DNA from: Cristatella mucedo
Taxonomy: Eukaryota; Bryozoa; Phylactolaemata; Cristatellidae
Length of the DNA stretch: 64,000 nt
NCBI GenBank assembly: GCA_009760855.2
Contig: WPIO01000033.1
Span: 2,561,501-2,625,500 of the forward strand
Direction of reading: 5' to 3'
Part shown: positions 23,211 through 36,563 of the stretch, piece by piece
Layout of the letters: every line of letters begins with the position of its first letter
How positions within the stretch are numbered: position 1 is the first letter of the stretch
Made by a program: the position numbers and the translations under genes
The notes under the pieces: model-generated
Seen by the model: only the letters and a program-made list of their open reading frames with translations
Databases searched by the model: none
Told to the model about the DNA's origin: nothing

Positions 23211-23330
23211 ACATTTTGCATGCTACCACTAAGCATTTGATCATCCAGCCAATTTAAAGTGCATATAAAGATATTAAGTTCTCTGAGTTTTCTATACAAA
23301 TGTATTATCATAATTAAACACAAATACAAA
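23210..23330 (+). mobile_element. Second, tandem LINE-A 3' end
   Basis: ATGCATGTTGACATTTTGCA, TTTAAAGTGCATATAAAGAT, ATTAAGTTCTCTGAGTTTTC. A second worn 3' end directly follows the tail of the previous copy. Confidence 0.65.
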
Positions 23331-23879
23331 ACAAGAATGCTCTTCAGTTTTTAGTATAGAGAATTTTGAAAACTGAAATCCCCAAGTTGGTATTGTAATT
23401 TGTACAGCATGCACGACCACTATGTTTAGAACATGCACATGGGAAGTGAAACTAAGATTTTGGCTGCTTGCAGGCCAAGAGTGTCATCAGCCTCCAGATC
23501 CACCCAACATCGAGGACTATGCGTTTCTTTATTTCTACACCCTAGTGCGCTTATGTATGGCAGCCATTGACCACGAATATGGCCTGCTTCCCTAATAGTG
23601 TCTTTATTCTGATCTTAGGGCCTTTTTTAGGGTTATGTAGAAAAAACTCAATAGATTGGTAAAAGAATCGAATAATTGTTTAGGTTACCTTTCAAAAGAC
23701 TATTCAAGGTTATAAATGAGAGCTGAAGTTTTGATAATTTTCACATGTAAGAGTAGCATTAAAAAATGCAATTAGGCAAACCATGTCTAACCCAAAATTA
23801 AACATAAAGCAATATATCTACAAGCAATAAATTTGCCCAATAACTCGTTGAACATTGACAAATGGTGCATGTTGCAGTT

Positions 23880-24100
23880 AGGCATTGAGGTGCTGCAAGG
23901 AGTTAAAGGAGGAGTCCAGTCGGAATGTTACCTTCGGGATCATTTGGTCTGATGATCCATCTCTGATCTGATCTATCTTGCTGACAAATAAGCTAGTGAA
24001 GCAATCTGCTAGATCTCCACAAGGGTCACTAGGTAAGGTGCTGACTTAGAAGTGGTTAAGGAGATGATTGATAGTCGACATCGGCATTTTTGGATGGGGT
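23880..24100 (-). mobile_element. LINE-A linker fragment (between endonuclease and RT)
   Basis: GAAGTGGTTAAGGAGATGAT and GACAAATAAGCTAGTGAAGC (plus strand) match the linker at 35400-35600; translated on the minus strand, it corresponds to the MLMSTINHLLNHF region. Confidence 0.7.
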
Positions 24101-27100
24101 TAATGTTGCAGGTACAGGCTTCACTTAATAGAAACGATTCACTCGAGGCTTTACAGGGAGCTAACCCACTGATATGGTTTAATGAAGCAGGTGGTTTCAA
24201 AATACAGCCCTGCCGGAGGCCGTCGTATCACTGAACGCCAAAAAAGAATTCACTTCGAGCTGGGAACCATCCCATAGCCTCTGGATTTCCGGTCTAGTGC
24301 TTTAACAGAATGGACAATCGAGACTTCTCTTCCCTAGGCATTTATCACTGGGCGTTCAACCCTGACTCCACTAACGTGCTAGCACTGAATCTCAGTGCAC
24401 TTCGCGAATGAATGTGCACATTTATAATTTGGAATTTGGTGCCAAGCTGCAAACATCTGGTGCAGGACTTACTTGGCTGTGTATGCATACTACCTATGGA
24501 AGCCCTGCTCATATCCAAATTAGCACAACAAGCATTCACTTCTGCTCAGTTGGAGGTTTATTAACAGGCTCTTTATGCCATTGGCCCAGGTTGCAGCTAC
24601 TCAGTCATGATGAGGGTCAGCCAAGTCAAATGGGTTCATGCCATTGGCAGCACAAACCTGATCCTGCAGAAAAGTCAGCGACTGAGACATACTCCCATCC
24701 CGGGGTTCTGTTACTATGCACATGCAATAGCCGGCAGGTACATGGTACTGGTAAAGGTAAAGAAATCATAGCTCGGCTAGCTTTGACTACCTATGGTTCC
24801 TGGTTATGTGGTCGATGCCCACGATTGACCGACTGCAGTTCATCCACAAAGAGTTGAAAAATCCGGCACTTCAAAAAAATATATAAACCTCAACCCATGA
24901 GCAGCATCAACAGGGAGGACACGGGCCACTAGCAAGCAACTAACCTGCCACATTTGGAGAGCCCTGTCATTCCCATCTTGACTGAGTCAACTGGCTAAGC
25001 AAACAAAAAGCCCGGCACACCTAATCATCATTTATCCATGAGCCAGGAAGCTGGAGCAAATGGAGTCCAGCTTTTGGCAGGATGGCAGGCCTTAGGCGTA
25101 GCTTGGAGGCCTGCTAGCTTGGAGGCCTACTTCCGGTAATAAAAAGCCACTAGATCAAAGCAGTTAATACAATGGTGCAGGTGTTGTCTACCGTCGAACC
25201 CACACTTTGAGTCGGCAGTAGCAAAAACCAGCAGCATCATCTACAAATACCCTGACATTCCACAGGATGTGGTGAGCAGCCAGTATGGGTTGTGATGCAG
25301 ATGGCTACGGTTTAGAGTCCAGTGATAGTCTACAGAAAATAAGTCCATAAATAGACGGGCTTGGTACTCACCAACCTCAAGTCTGATCACTTACCCACTC
25401 AGAGCTGCAACGCTGTGGGACAGAGCCAAGCCTCTCCTGCAAAGGTCAGTCTCTAGGGTTTCTGGACATCTTGCAGGATTCAGGAATGCCTAGTTGCAAG
25501 TCAAGACACATACGTAGCAGGTGACCTATCCACAGCTCAGTTTTACTACGTTGTTATTATCTTGGTGCAATAATAAAGGCTTATACACAGCCCTTGCTGG
25601 CAACCAAGCATATTGCAGTCACCATCTGCCACATAACGCATGCACTAAATGAGGGCTTTGAATGAGCCAACCTTTACTATGTGCAATATATTCTTAGATA
25701 ACCATTTAAATATGGATTTATATATATATATACATATATATACATAAATAAACACCGTGCACTATATATATTTTCAGTGTGGTGTCTTTCCAATTGATCG
25801 ATCAGCTAATTTCTGCCTTTGAAAAGTGTAAATTTGGCCTATGCAAGAGGTAAATCTGAATTGGCCACAGTCGCCTGAACTCAGCAGGGCTACAGAGAAC
25901 TGCTTTTATTTACTGAGACCACTTTGATCGCTGTCCTGCTCTGCCGACCAGCAGGCAGACATGGCCTGTTATAGATCATTATTGGCTCACTGACCTTTAA
26001 CATACTAAGCCAATATAAACGGCCAATCAGCCGCTTACCAAACATCTATACATCACGAAAAAGCACACGGTTATTAGCCGGGTGAGAGATGGCATAGTAG
26101 ATGCATTGACTGCCCAGTTGACCAGATCTGGCATCAGGTCGGATAACTGTACCTGTATGTACATTTATTTAATATGAGCCTGGGAAATCGTGGGTCGGCT
26201 GCTGGTCACAGCCCAAAGTTCAGCAATAATAGAAGAAAACAACCGGTTACAAATGGTTCTTCCATGTCGGCTAAAATTTCAGCACACATCGGCCATTTTA
26301 AACCAGCCAGGCTCAAACTAGCAGCGATCTGGATGGACCATTGCGCTAAATGCATCCGAGCAGTCTAGCAGTTATCTAAAGAAACTCTCTGCCATCTAGG
26401 CCCAGCCTACTCTGATGACAGAAAGAACCACTTTCTTTGCATTATCTTAAAGACTAGTTCTGTGATAATGTCAATAAAACGGCATTATAAATAGATAGCC
26501 ACCTGAAGACAAGCATCATAACTACAAAAGTAAGAATACCAAGCTACAAGAAGACGACAGGCATTGTAACCACAGTAGGCAAGTCAGAAGTGACAGTAAG
26601 ATTAATTAGAAGGTACCAAATCTGACAGCCTCTAACCTCGAAAGCAGAGGCTACAACCCAAAATGTCTTGGATACTAAAATGAGAATGTTGGTGCCTAGT
26701 CCTTCTACTGATGTTTCGATAGACTTCTAGGTCGTAGGTGTTCCTAGGGCTAAGTAAAGGTGGGATAAGACTACTTTACCCAAATAGCCAAGCACATCTT
26801 CGCTAATTAAATTAGGCATTATATGGCAGAAATATTGCAAGGACAGCCAACAAAGACAAGTGATGACATAATTGACACCAGACATGTGCACTGAATGATT
26901 AAAACCGTGCATACCGAGAATTGCAATGTTACTGGGTCTCTTCTCTGACAATCTATCATCACACACGATCGTCGAATCCCTAGCCACACAATCATTAATG
27001 ACTAGGGCAGTTTTCTACTGCCTGGGCATGCCAGCACCAAGTCTAAGCCCATATGTGCTGCCAGTTGAGCACTCCAGACTTGAAGTGTTCCACATCCCTT

Positions 27101-27355
27101 ATTGCAGCAATTCAGTGGATAACGTGCAAGCATAATACAGGCATATTTGTATCAGTGATTGTTTGCCCCTTGCTATTCACAGGCTGACTAGGCCATAGGA
27201 CAAATCCTTAACATTAACAACCATTTACGACAGTGCAAAACTCTAAGGCAATGTACCAAGCAAATGGAGATTAACGATACATCAGATCTATGGATTGCAC
27301 AGGCCTTACTATTTCAACAGGCACTTGCAGCTCTTGCCACAAACTACATCTCAGT
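24101..27355. other. Intergenic, unassigned
   Basis: No gene recognised. A small TA-rich tract lies at 25715-25745. Reading frames up to 149 codons (24408-24857) show no family resemblance. Confidence 0.4.
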
Positions 27356-27357
27356 TG

Positions 27358-27507
<150 letters not shown>

Positions 27508-27640
27508 GGAACTGAGATGTAGTCTGGTGTATATATAGCCGTCGATGCAGTCTCAGCATTTGGGGCTCTATCGAAAAACCACACTGAGTCGTCTGGCAGA
27601 CACACAGCTGCATGTCAGCAACTGTGTTTTCGAAAAAATC

Positions 27641-27776
27641 TTAGCTGATTTAACAACCTCTTCGTATAGCAGCAGAAGAGCCTTACCGGCTATCGCCACG
27701 GCTTGCAGTTGGCAATAAAGGATCGCCCAACTGTAGGATTCGAACCCACTACCTTAGTCGTGAAGAGCAAGCATAT
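27641..27776 (-). mobile_element. SINE-B
   Basis: Minus strand: GGTTCGAATCCTACAGTTGG, GCGATCCTTTATTGCCAACT, GCAAGCCGTGGCGATAGCCG, GGCTCTTCTGCTGCTATACG and GTTGTTAAATCAGCTAAG. Confidence 0.84.
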
Positions 27777-27847
27777 TTCCTCCAGGACTAGCACGGCCCT
27801 TAAGGAACTACGCCTGGTGATCGCAAGTACTGAACAAGTATAGCATG

Positions 27848-28020
27848 CAATCAGTGTTTATTCGACATGCACTCGGTGGTTGCCCATCGACTGGAGGTTA
27901 AAAGTAGCACATAAGGTCATCGTTAGTGATAGTCGGGGCATGGGTATAAGTATAGGTCTAGGTTGCTGCCCCTTCTAGTGGGCAATTGCTCCCTCAACAC
28001 ACCTAGCTTCACCGCTGATC
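27848..28020 (+). repeat. Unnamed ~170-bp interspersed repeat, copy 3
   Basis: GTGTTTATTCGACATGCACT, TTGCCCATCGACTGGAGGTT and CCTAGCTTCACCGCTGATC align with copies at 3297 and 4140. Confidence 0.7.
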
Positions 28021-28119
28021 TTAGGCTCGAGTAAATGTGTGCACGTATGTGGTAAATCAAGCAGATGGGTGCCTAAACTGCTCTCCTAATTTCCTATAAA
28101 TGAAAGATCATGATTCAAA

Positions 28120-28263
28120 AATCTTATTTACATAGCAGCAGACAAGCCTTAGCTACTTTCACCTCAAAGCAAGCAATAATAAATTGCCTGCTGCTGGACT
28201 CAAACCCACGACCCGGGTCGGAAATTGCGAACAAGTTAGCAGGGCTAAGAAAGTGGCTTACCG
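28120..28263 (-). mobile_element. SINE-B, diverged
   Basis: Minus strand: CGACCCGGGTCGTGGGTTTG, AGTCCAGCAGCAGGCAATTT and GCTTGTCTGCTGCTATGTAA. The 3' hairpin is lost. Confidence 0.65.
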
Positions 28264-30058
28264 GCTGAACTATGGTGAATAACTTCTCAGCAGACTCCCA
28301 AAGAAAATCTTTCAGGGCCCCTGTGTATCCTGCACGAAGTGGGCTGCTCCACTCGCTTGCAGAAGCTAGCAATTGAAGTGCAGGCTAGACCACTACTCGG
28401 AGCCGGGCATTCTGCCACTAGGATGGTGGCCATCGGTCACGACCTTAAAGTAATGGCTTTAAGCTAGGCAGACAATACCCCTCTTGAGATCAGTGACCTC
28501 ATTGCAGGTTAACAGGGCCACACCGGGTGCAAAGATCTACTGGTCCCTTTAGGCTCGGTGCCCTGCCTAGCTCATCGTTTGGGCCCTGGCTGTATGAGTG
28601 AATGCTCTGGCTGGTGAAGACTGTATCGTTTCCCTAGTCCTTGCCATTTAATTTTCAGCAGGTTTTTTTTACCAATCGTGTATGAGTTCACTGTTGTCCA
28701 AGTTAAATAGGGCTAGTTTTTATTGCATTTGCACGAGCTTCGACTGTTAGCTTCATCATTAAAAGCCAGTGTGTCATAATGCTTAAATGTAGTGCTCATC
28801 AGGCCTTGCCCAGACATGCTCACATTCGTTAATTAGTTCAAAATAATGCCAAATTATGTATGGCTGAATGAACCCTTAGCCGGGTTAGTATCGAGTGCCA
28901 GAATGCAACCGTATGCCTAACTAGTTCACTAGTCTCTCTCTGACCAGTTCACTCGCCTTGCAGAGTCAGTGGCGGGGATCGAAGGAGTCGAACTTAGGCG
29001 CACTCACAGCACTTGCGCATTCCGAATCTTGTGATCACACAGCAAAGGCACCGCTTGGCCACAGGTACCTTGTGCCAACAACACGATTGTGCATGCTTCG
29101 GTTTGCTCTTGTCGGTCGCATGCATTCCTGGATTCTTTTGCTTCTGCCAGGGTTCGTGAATTGGGTAACTCACACGAGAAGCTCAGGTGAAGCAAGAGAG
29201 AGGGTAATGAGCACATTCCCAGTATGTCCCAGTCGTTTCGAGTAGCCCAGCAAGCTCTCCAGCAAGCGATGCAGCAAACATTCTTTGTGGTCATCTGGCC
29301 GACTATAACAACGTCGGTAACTAACAAAGGGTCACCATGAAATGTGTGTTTACAGTGCAATAAACCCCTGAAAATAGGCTGCATGATTCTCGACTATGTC
29401 TTTGACATGGTAGCTCTGACTAAGATCTGGCTGGAATCGACTAGCTGCCTGACAATAATTAATGCCACTCTACAAACTTTTCTTTCTTAAATACCGCGAG
29501 GTCAAAATAAACTGGTGGTGGAGTAACGATTGTTACTTGCTCCTCAATTACAAGACGTTTGCTGTTCCCTAGGAAGACTCTTTCGAATCTCTTGCACTGA
29601 ATCGCTCAAATCTATCACTTCAATCGATCGATAGACCTATAGTGGCAGTAATCTATCTCCATGCCAGTTACCAACTCTTGCTTTAGTTCGGATTTTTTCT
29701 TATCTTACTTTGATTTTGTGTTCAATAAATCCACCCTTACTTGTACTAAGTGAATTTAACATTCATTTTGATGACTAACTGACTGCCTACGTACCAAATT
29801 TCTTACTTTAGCTGATTCGTTTTCTCTTGCGGCTCTTGCGAATGGCCCCACTCACAAAAAAGATCACACACTTGATCCACATTGCTCGTGTAATTGTATG
29901 CTTGCAACTCCTCTTGTTTAGCAAATTGTGCATTAAATTCTGTTCATTATTTACAAAAACAAGCTAAAACAATCAACTGCTCCTCACAGCACTTATACCG
30001 TGTGAATTGTCCAGTGCGTACTTAATGCACTGGGGCTGTGAACATTTCACTAGCAATT
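28264..30058. other. Intergenic, unassigned
   Basis: No gene recognised. A tRNA-like A-box/B-box pair at 28970-29075 (minus) does not fold into a proper tRNA. Confidence 0.4.
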
Positions 30059-30059
30059 G

Positions 30060-30135
30060 ACACGTTTCCCCACCAGAATAAGTAAAGTGCCTAGAAAGAG
30101 ATTTGGTTCTCTTATGATGCTATACAAATCCTTGT
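30060..30135 (+). mobile_element. LINE-A/SINE-A type 3' tail
   Basis: AGTAAAGTGCCTAGAAAGAG, then GGTTCTCTTATGATGCTATA and CAAATCC. Tail only. Confidence 0.6.
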
Positions 30136-30619
30136 TAATTAAAGCAAGATAGTTTGTCAGTCCCCGACAAGATGGCGACAGTACTTCCAGGAGTGTCGTG
30201 TAATAGATGCATAAATGTAAATACAGTATTGCATAGACTTAGCAAAGTGACCCCACATGCAGTGAGCTCTAGTGCTGCATTAATACTAATAATAACAAGA
30301 CTAATATTAATAAGGTATTTTATATTGTACCAAGACAATTAAATCTCTTTCTGTGCACTCTGCATATGCTCGAATAGATTAAGACTGCTCACTCGTGATC
30401 TATAAGAATTGGAGCAAGAGCTTGTCCAAAGCCAATTGCGAGTGAATACGCAGCACCGAATTTCAGCAGTGGGGAGGTGGATGCAGTGGGCCCCACACAT
30501 AGAACTGACTAGGGCTGCTGGATCAACTACTTCACTGCAGATACGTGTGGGGCTAAGTAATAAGCCTTATGCTCCTCTCCAATTCATAGCCAGCTGCGGT
30601 GGCAGCTGGCTGTGAATAT

Positions 30620-31205
30620 GGCTGCAAGGCCAGTTTGCAAATCCCAGAGGTTTGACCACGTGTCTCCTTTGCTAAAAGAGCTAGAATGGCTGCCGGTTGA
30701 TCAACGGATACTGAGCAAAGTTCTTAAGCTGACCCACAAGGCACGCCACGGAGTGGCTCTCCTTCGTACCTAGCTGAACTGCTGCACCAGTTTCAGCCTC
30801 CTCGTGCCCTCAGGTCCTGTATGGACAATGAATTAGCTGTTCTATTCCTGAGCTTAAAGACCGTTGGCGACACAAGCTTTAGCCCTGCAGATCCTAGACT
30901 GTGGAACTGGCTTCCACGATTCTTATGCAACAACTACTCTCCTGCTGCTGACTATGGCTCATCCTTTCCAGCAGTCCTGGGCTGCTACTTCCATGCTACT
31001 CACTACCTCAACTGCTCTCCTGACTCTGCTATGCTTCCCTCCTTCTCTTCGTTGTGTGAGATAAAGTCTGTTGGCTACTGAATGCGTACCAAAAGCAGCT
31101 TAGGCTGTGATGGCGCTATACAAAACTCTCTTGCGTAACACTCACACAGTCGGTATGGCTTTGTGGAGTTACAGACAGAGATACATTACATTACACTACA
31201 AGAGG
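30620..31205 (+). mobile_element. LINE-B, 3' end with RT C-terminus
   Basis: [52 protein letters not shown]; then the LINE-B tail GTCTGTTGGCTACTGAATGC, GATGGCGCTATACAAAACTC and (ATTAC)n. A second L2-like family distinct from LINE-A. Confidence 0.8.
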
Positions 31206-33305
31206 ATGGTCATTGCTGACAGGCAGATGCTAAAGCATCAGCAGGCCCTTTTGAGTCTGCCTCACTCTCTATCGACTCTCAGCAAGTAACATCAGACACC
31301 CTTTTCAGCAAGGTCTGCAGTCGTTGTTAGTACAGCTCATCAAGGGCTGACTGCGCAAAAGAGCACAGCGATTGTGGCTCCTGTAGCAGCAGTATTTCGA
31401 ACGGCTGCAGAAAAATTACGAATCATCAGCACGACTCAAATGAAATGAATGATATACTCTTAAGTCCGTCTACTATTCTCACGACTTACGGCCAGCCAGC
31501 CAGCCCACTACAGGGCATGCTACCGTGGTAGACAACATGAATGATGAGCAGAGCCCAAAATCACCAAGTAACAGTGCCATGCACAGACCTATTGCTTTGC
31601 ATGCACAGCCTTGTGGGCAAGCTTTTGATGTTATGCCTCTTCTCCCAGTGAAAAACCCTCTGCCAGCAGAGAGTTCGAAGTCACACGTGCTGCTGACGCA
31701 CTTCGAAGAAGCAGACATATAACCGTGTCCCCCAGCGGCAATTGAAAAGCTGTTCGGACCAACTTTCTGACCATCACAGCTGTCAGACAAAGGCAACAGC
31801 CAGCAGGCAAACCAACGGTACATCATCTGCATATGCTTAGAATCGTGACCAGCACAGCCATCGGCCAGAGCAGGCTGCACCGGAAAGGCTGCCCACCCAA
31901 AAACTATTTCCTGCACTTTGCTTGCAACACAAGCAACCCTTTGCTACAGTAGCCAGCAAGCACTGAAACCGGAAGTTGTGCAGCATCAGAAGCAGCTCCA
32001 TTAGCCACTTATGGCGGTTGTGATGTTTACCTGGGGGAAGGAGCAAGATAAGTATTCAAGTAACTGACTCCTTGACGTCCTCAAAGCTCCAGCAGCATGA
32101 CGAGGCTCTCGGAGGACATTAAGAAAGCACGGCCCGGCCGGGCATAAGGCACGAACATTCTGCCAGGACGTATCAGGAAAGACCCGTAGCACGTGTTCGA
32201 CTCCCTAATCTGTGCTGAAGGGCTAACGCATGCTCACCGAAACAGGTGAAGCGCCCGGTTGTCAGGAGTTCATATATCTCCAGCCGCTCAACGACTACAC
32301 GGCCAGGCGAGCCAGCGAGGGTGATGTTGCAGTGCCGCTGCCGATAGCACAACAATGGCTCTGAGGGAGTCTGCTGCACCAGCAGGCAAACATAATGGGG
32401 CAAGCACTGGGAGCTAATGGAGGCAGACGCCAATGGGGGGGGGGTCGATGAGAAGCCTGCAGACGTCATCGTACCTAGTTCACCAGGATCTGCTAACAAG
32501 CTGAGCACAGTAATTGCCTACAGAGCTGAGTCTGGGCGATGGGTAGGGGGGTGCAGCTACCCAGGAGACTGGCGACTGACAGCTGCTAATGACCGTGTGT
32601 GGGCGAGAGCCTGGCAGAGTGTGTGCATTTTCTCTGAGGAGCCCCGATAGCTGACTCCTTCGGTCTGGGTAAATGGGAACCCCTCGTTCTGCTCGTTAGC
32701 CTCCAGCATGTGAAGACCAGTATTTTCAGACTGAATTGGCTAGTGCTGCTGCCGAATGGGGGTTACATAACCCGCACAGTACAAGGCAGCAAGCCACGCG
32801 GCATTACTGCACGCCCATGCACACTATGACACACTGGTCCCCCAGGTACAGACAGCGAATCAGGTTGAAAGCGCTCAGCTTGGTAAGGCCTCTTGATCCA
32901 GCGACACGACGACAACATGTGCACCAATGTGAGGGGGCAAAGAAGTCGGTCAATGCTCGTTCATGGGAGCACGACATTCGACATAAAAAGGTAAAGACAC
33001 GTGGGAAATAACAATGGGAGCTTGTAAACCCAATGTGTCTCAGTAGTATGGCACAGCTGCAGCAATCGACAAGCCAGAAAACTCCCATTGCAGCCAATGC
33101 AGCCAGGCTTAAACCACCCTGCAGCACAGCCAAAAACACCAAGTCTCATTTTCACGAATACATAAGTGAATGCACAGCCCGGGTCGAGCTCGAGTAGGCA
33201 ATGCTGATTGCACGGCCGGGATCAAGCTCGCGAAGACCTTGTTGAATAAACAGCTGAGATCGAACTCTGCCAGGCTGACGGGAGCAATTCCTCAGCTAAC
33301 CTCCT
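31206..33305. other. Intergenic, unassigned
   Basis: Slightly GC-richer than its neighbours. Reading frames up to 145 codons (31916-31479, minus) show no recognisable family. Confidence 0.4.
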
Positions 33306-33309
33306 CTGC

Positions 33310-36000
33310 CTGTCCCATAATGATAATAATTATACATTTGCTATAGAGCCCACAAAAAACTCAATCTATTTCTATGCACTTTACACTTGCTGTAAAGGAA
33401 CCATAATCCAATGCTTAGTAGTAGCATGCTCAATGAACAGCAAGCATAACATGGTTAGAGATGACATGCACAAACAACAATGCACGTGCAACATGTCAAC
33501 ATGCAACATGTCAACATGCACAGGGTCAGCATGTAAATACGATTAGTGGCAGCATGTACAGTGTCAGCACACATATGCACACAAATGAAGAATCATATGG
33601 GCCGTTAATCAAAGGCTGTGATAAATAGATGCGTTTTAGTTTTTTTAATGTGGTCAATTCAGAGGATGTCGTGATGCAAATCGGAAGTGAGTTCCTGGCT
33701 TTAGAACCATACATACTAAATGTAAGGTTTCCAAAGGATTTGAGGCTTGAACAAGGTATGGGTACACAATTTGATTCAGAAAAGCAGGTGGTACGATGTT
33801 TAGCCTGGTGGGAGAGTAGATCTGACAGTAGGCTGGAAACAAAGAGTGAAGGGACCTAAAAGAGAGTGATAAGACCTTAAAGTCGATGTGCTGCTTGACT
33901 GGGAGCCAGTGCAGGTCGGCAAGGAGAAGTAAATCGGCAATCGTTAGAACAATACTTAAAAAGTCTGGATTAGATACAGAGGTCCTGGCAAACTGCCACT
34001 CAGTTTCCCTTCTTTTTTGTCAAAGAGTCTTGAAAAAATTGTTGCTAAGCAGCTGGTTGCACATATTGAAAAGAATGAAATGTCAGAAACATTTTAATCG
34101 GGGTTCAAGAGGCAGCACTCCACAGAAACTACTCTCCTCCATGTTAACAGAAACATTTTATGTGGTAACGATGACGGGAATGTCACTGCCCAAGCTCTGC
34201 TAGATCTATCAGCTGCCTCGACACCATTGATCACGATATGATGTGGCAGCTGTAATGCTCACGACAGACAAGCCTAGCTGCAGAGTTTTGCACCAGCTGT
34301 AAGCGCCTGATTACACAGGCCGGTAGACCAGCAAGAAGTGAGTTACAGAAGTCAAGACAGGATGTCACAAATGCATGGACCAATTTAGATGTGGTATCAT
34401 TGTCTAAACAAGCCCAAATTTTAGCAGTGTTAAATAGCTAAAAGTAGGCAGACTTGACTGTGGAGCTAATGTGGTCGTCTAATAGAAGGCGGCTTTGGGA
34501 CAGGACACCTAGATTTCGTGCAGAATCAACAGGACATATGCTGGTAGAGCCAGAGCCAATTTCGAGCGTTAGCCTTTCCAATTTCTGAATCACACTTGGT
34601 TTGCCCATAACGAGTAAGTTGGTTGTATCATAATTCAATTTAGTAAAGTTTGTTGCCATCCTTGTGTGAGGTCATCAATACCTGCAGCAAGAAAGTTGAG
34701 AGAATTCGGGCAATTACTTCGGCTAGAGGGAAAGTATAAACCATGAAAAGAACAGGACCAAGCATAGAGCCCTGAGGTACCCCATACTTCAGAGGTTCCT
34801 CGGATGATCTTTGTCCAATCACATCCATAATCTGGAGTCTCCCACTGAGATAGGACCTGGACAATTGCAATGCAGTGCCAGTGATGCCTAGGATGAGAGG
34901 TGCTCAAGAAGGACTTGGTGATCAATATATCAGAAGCTGCCCCAAAAGATCGAGCAAAACAAGCAGAGATACTCTAGTTGAGTCTGCATTCCTAAGTACA
35001 TCGTTATATAAAAAAATGCTGACTCTGTGCGGTAATTAGCTCTAAAGCCAGAGTGGAACTTACTAGCAAGTTTCAATATGTGAGTTCAGCTGGTCTGCCA
35101 CGATAAGTCCCAGTGTCTTTGATAAAAACGGTAGAAGGGAGACTGGGCAGACGTTGCTCAAGTTCTCTTGGTCTAATGTTGCTTTCTTGAGTAGTGGCCT
35201 AACTACTGCCTTTTTGAAAGGTGCAGGGACATGACCTGAGGCTAATGACATATTAATGGTGTTAGTTATGCATGGCAGCAGCAAACCTATACATCACAGT
35301 AGCAGGACAGTGGGAATAGGGTTCAGAGGACTAGTTGTCTCCTTTGATTGGGATATGAACTTCAGGACGAGATCAATAGTGACCTCCTTGAATGTAGACA
35401 TCAAGGTGCTGCATGGAATTAAAGGATATGATTCCAGGTGGGATACTGCCACCCTAGGGATGGACTCCCTGATCTTGTCTATCTTTTTGACAAAGAAGCT
35501 AGAGAAGCTATCAGCTAATTCATCACAAGGATCCCTGGGTAAGGAGCCAACCTGGAAGTGGTTAAGGAGATGGTTGATCGTCGACATCAGCATTTTTGGA
35601 TTGGGCATCTGTTTTTCAACCATGTTTTTATAAAAGCTAGACTCGGCCTTTGCTAGGATCAATTGGTACGATCAGTAGCCCTCGTATGCCTGTCGATGGA
35701 CAGTAAGTCCTGATCTTCTGCATGCTTTTTCAAGCTTGGGCTTAGTAGACCTAGCTAGCTTAATGTCTGCGGTAAACCAAAGGCCATCCGGGCAAGAGCA
35801 CACAGTTCGCAATAGTCTGAGGTACAAACTCACACAGCTAGTATCATCTTGTAGCAATCTACCAACAGGTCGAAAGGGCGGTTGAGCAGCAGAGGTGAAG
35901 CAGATATTCGCATGGACAGCATCGATGTCAAGGGTCTTGAGGTTTTGCAATTCGCATGTGATTTTAGATGAGCAGGAGGAGTGCCCTATATAGGCACTTT
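33310..36000 (-). mobile_element. LINE-A, longest copy (2.7 kb), with an inverted internal insert
   Basis: From the 3' end on the minus strand: terminal tail (33315-33400), 3' untranslated repeats, LLPVPPAFLN-type C-terminus, DLHWLPVKQHI, then an inverted insert at 33932-34237, then VCREHYSCHI, LNYDTTNLLVMGKPSVIQK, LKYGVPQGSMLGPVLFMVYT (RT motif B), KKAVVRPLLKKATLDQENLS, MLMSTINHLLNHFQVG and SGLTVHRQAYEGY. Several frameshifts and stops; not functional. Confidence 0.85.
33932..34237 (+). mobile_element. Plus-strand LINE-A RT segment nested inside the minus-strand LINE-A
   Basis: AIVRTILKKSGLDTEVLANC, LLFCQRVLKKLLLSSWLHIL, RMKCQKHFNRGSRGSTPQK and a motif A remnant ending HDM. It corresponds to the RT N-terminal region and sits between CREHYSCHI and LLADLHWLPV of the host copy. 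Confidence 0.8.
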
Positions 36001-36563
36001 ACAATTGCTGGACCATTAACCATATCCTAAAGTGCTCCCAGGCTAGCACCATACTAAGTGATCCTTAGGGCGATCTAGCAGATTGCTTCTCGAGCAAATT
36101 TGTCGGAAGCATATATAAGAGCAGAGAGTCTGCCCCAAGATAACATCCCCACTGGGGCACACATTGTTGTCGGAATGAGATCTGCATGTGGTCAGATAAG
36201 CAGAATTTGGTAATATAATTTACGACTTTCGAAGTCGATATTCTTTGGGTATATAGCTAAGTTTCAAAAAAGGACATACACCTAAAGATCCTTTACCATA
36301 AAGGAAAGTGGTGATAATTAGTATCAGTGATCACCAGAACTACACAAATACATGGGGACCGATTAGAATGTAGCCCTAGGTGCTGACTAGACCAAGAGGT
36401 TGGTATTATTAATCGAGTACTGGAATGTTGCAAGCATATATCTGAACCAGCACAGCTTCCAAAATAATCCTTGTTGATCGTGTTTACCGGAAATTAAAGT
36501 GGGTACTACTTCCGGCACCTGATGATGCATGCCAACCTTGCGACCCGGCCAGCCTCTAGAGAA

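Noticed and set aside
28970-29075. Leu/Ser-like tRNA on the minus strand
   Set aside because: GTGGCCAAGCGGT and GTTCGACTCC look like promoter boxes, but the T-stem and acceptor stem do not pair. Probably an old SINE head.
31479-31916. 145-codon minus-strand frame
   Set aside because: Composition is Cys/Gly-rich without domain motifs, and no splice or homology support is seen.
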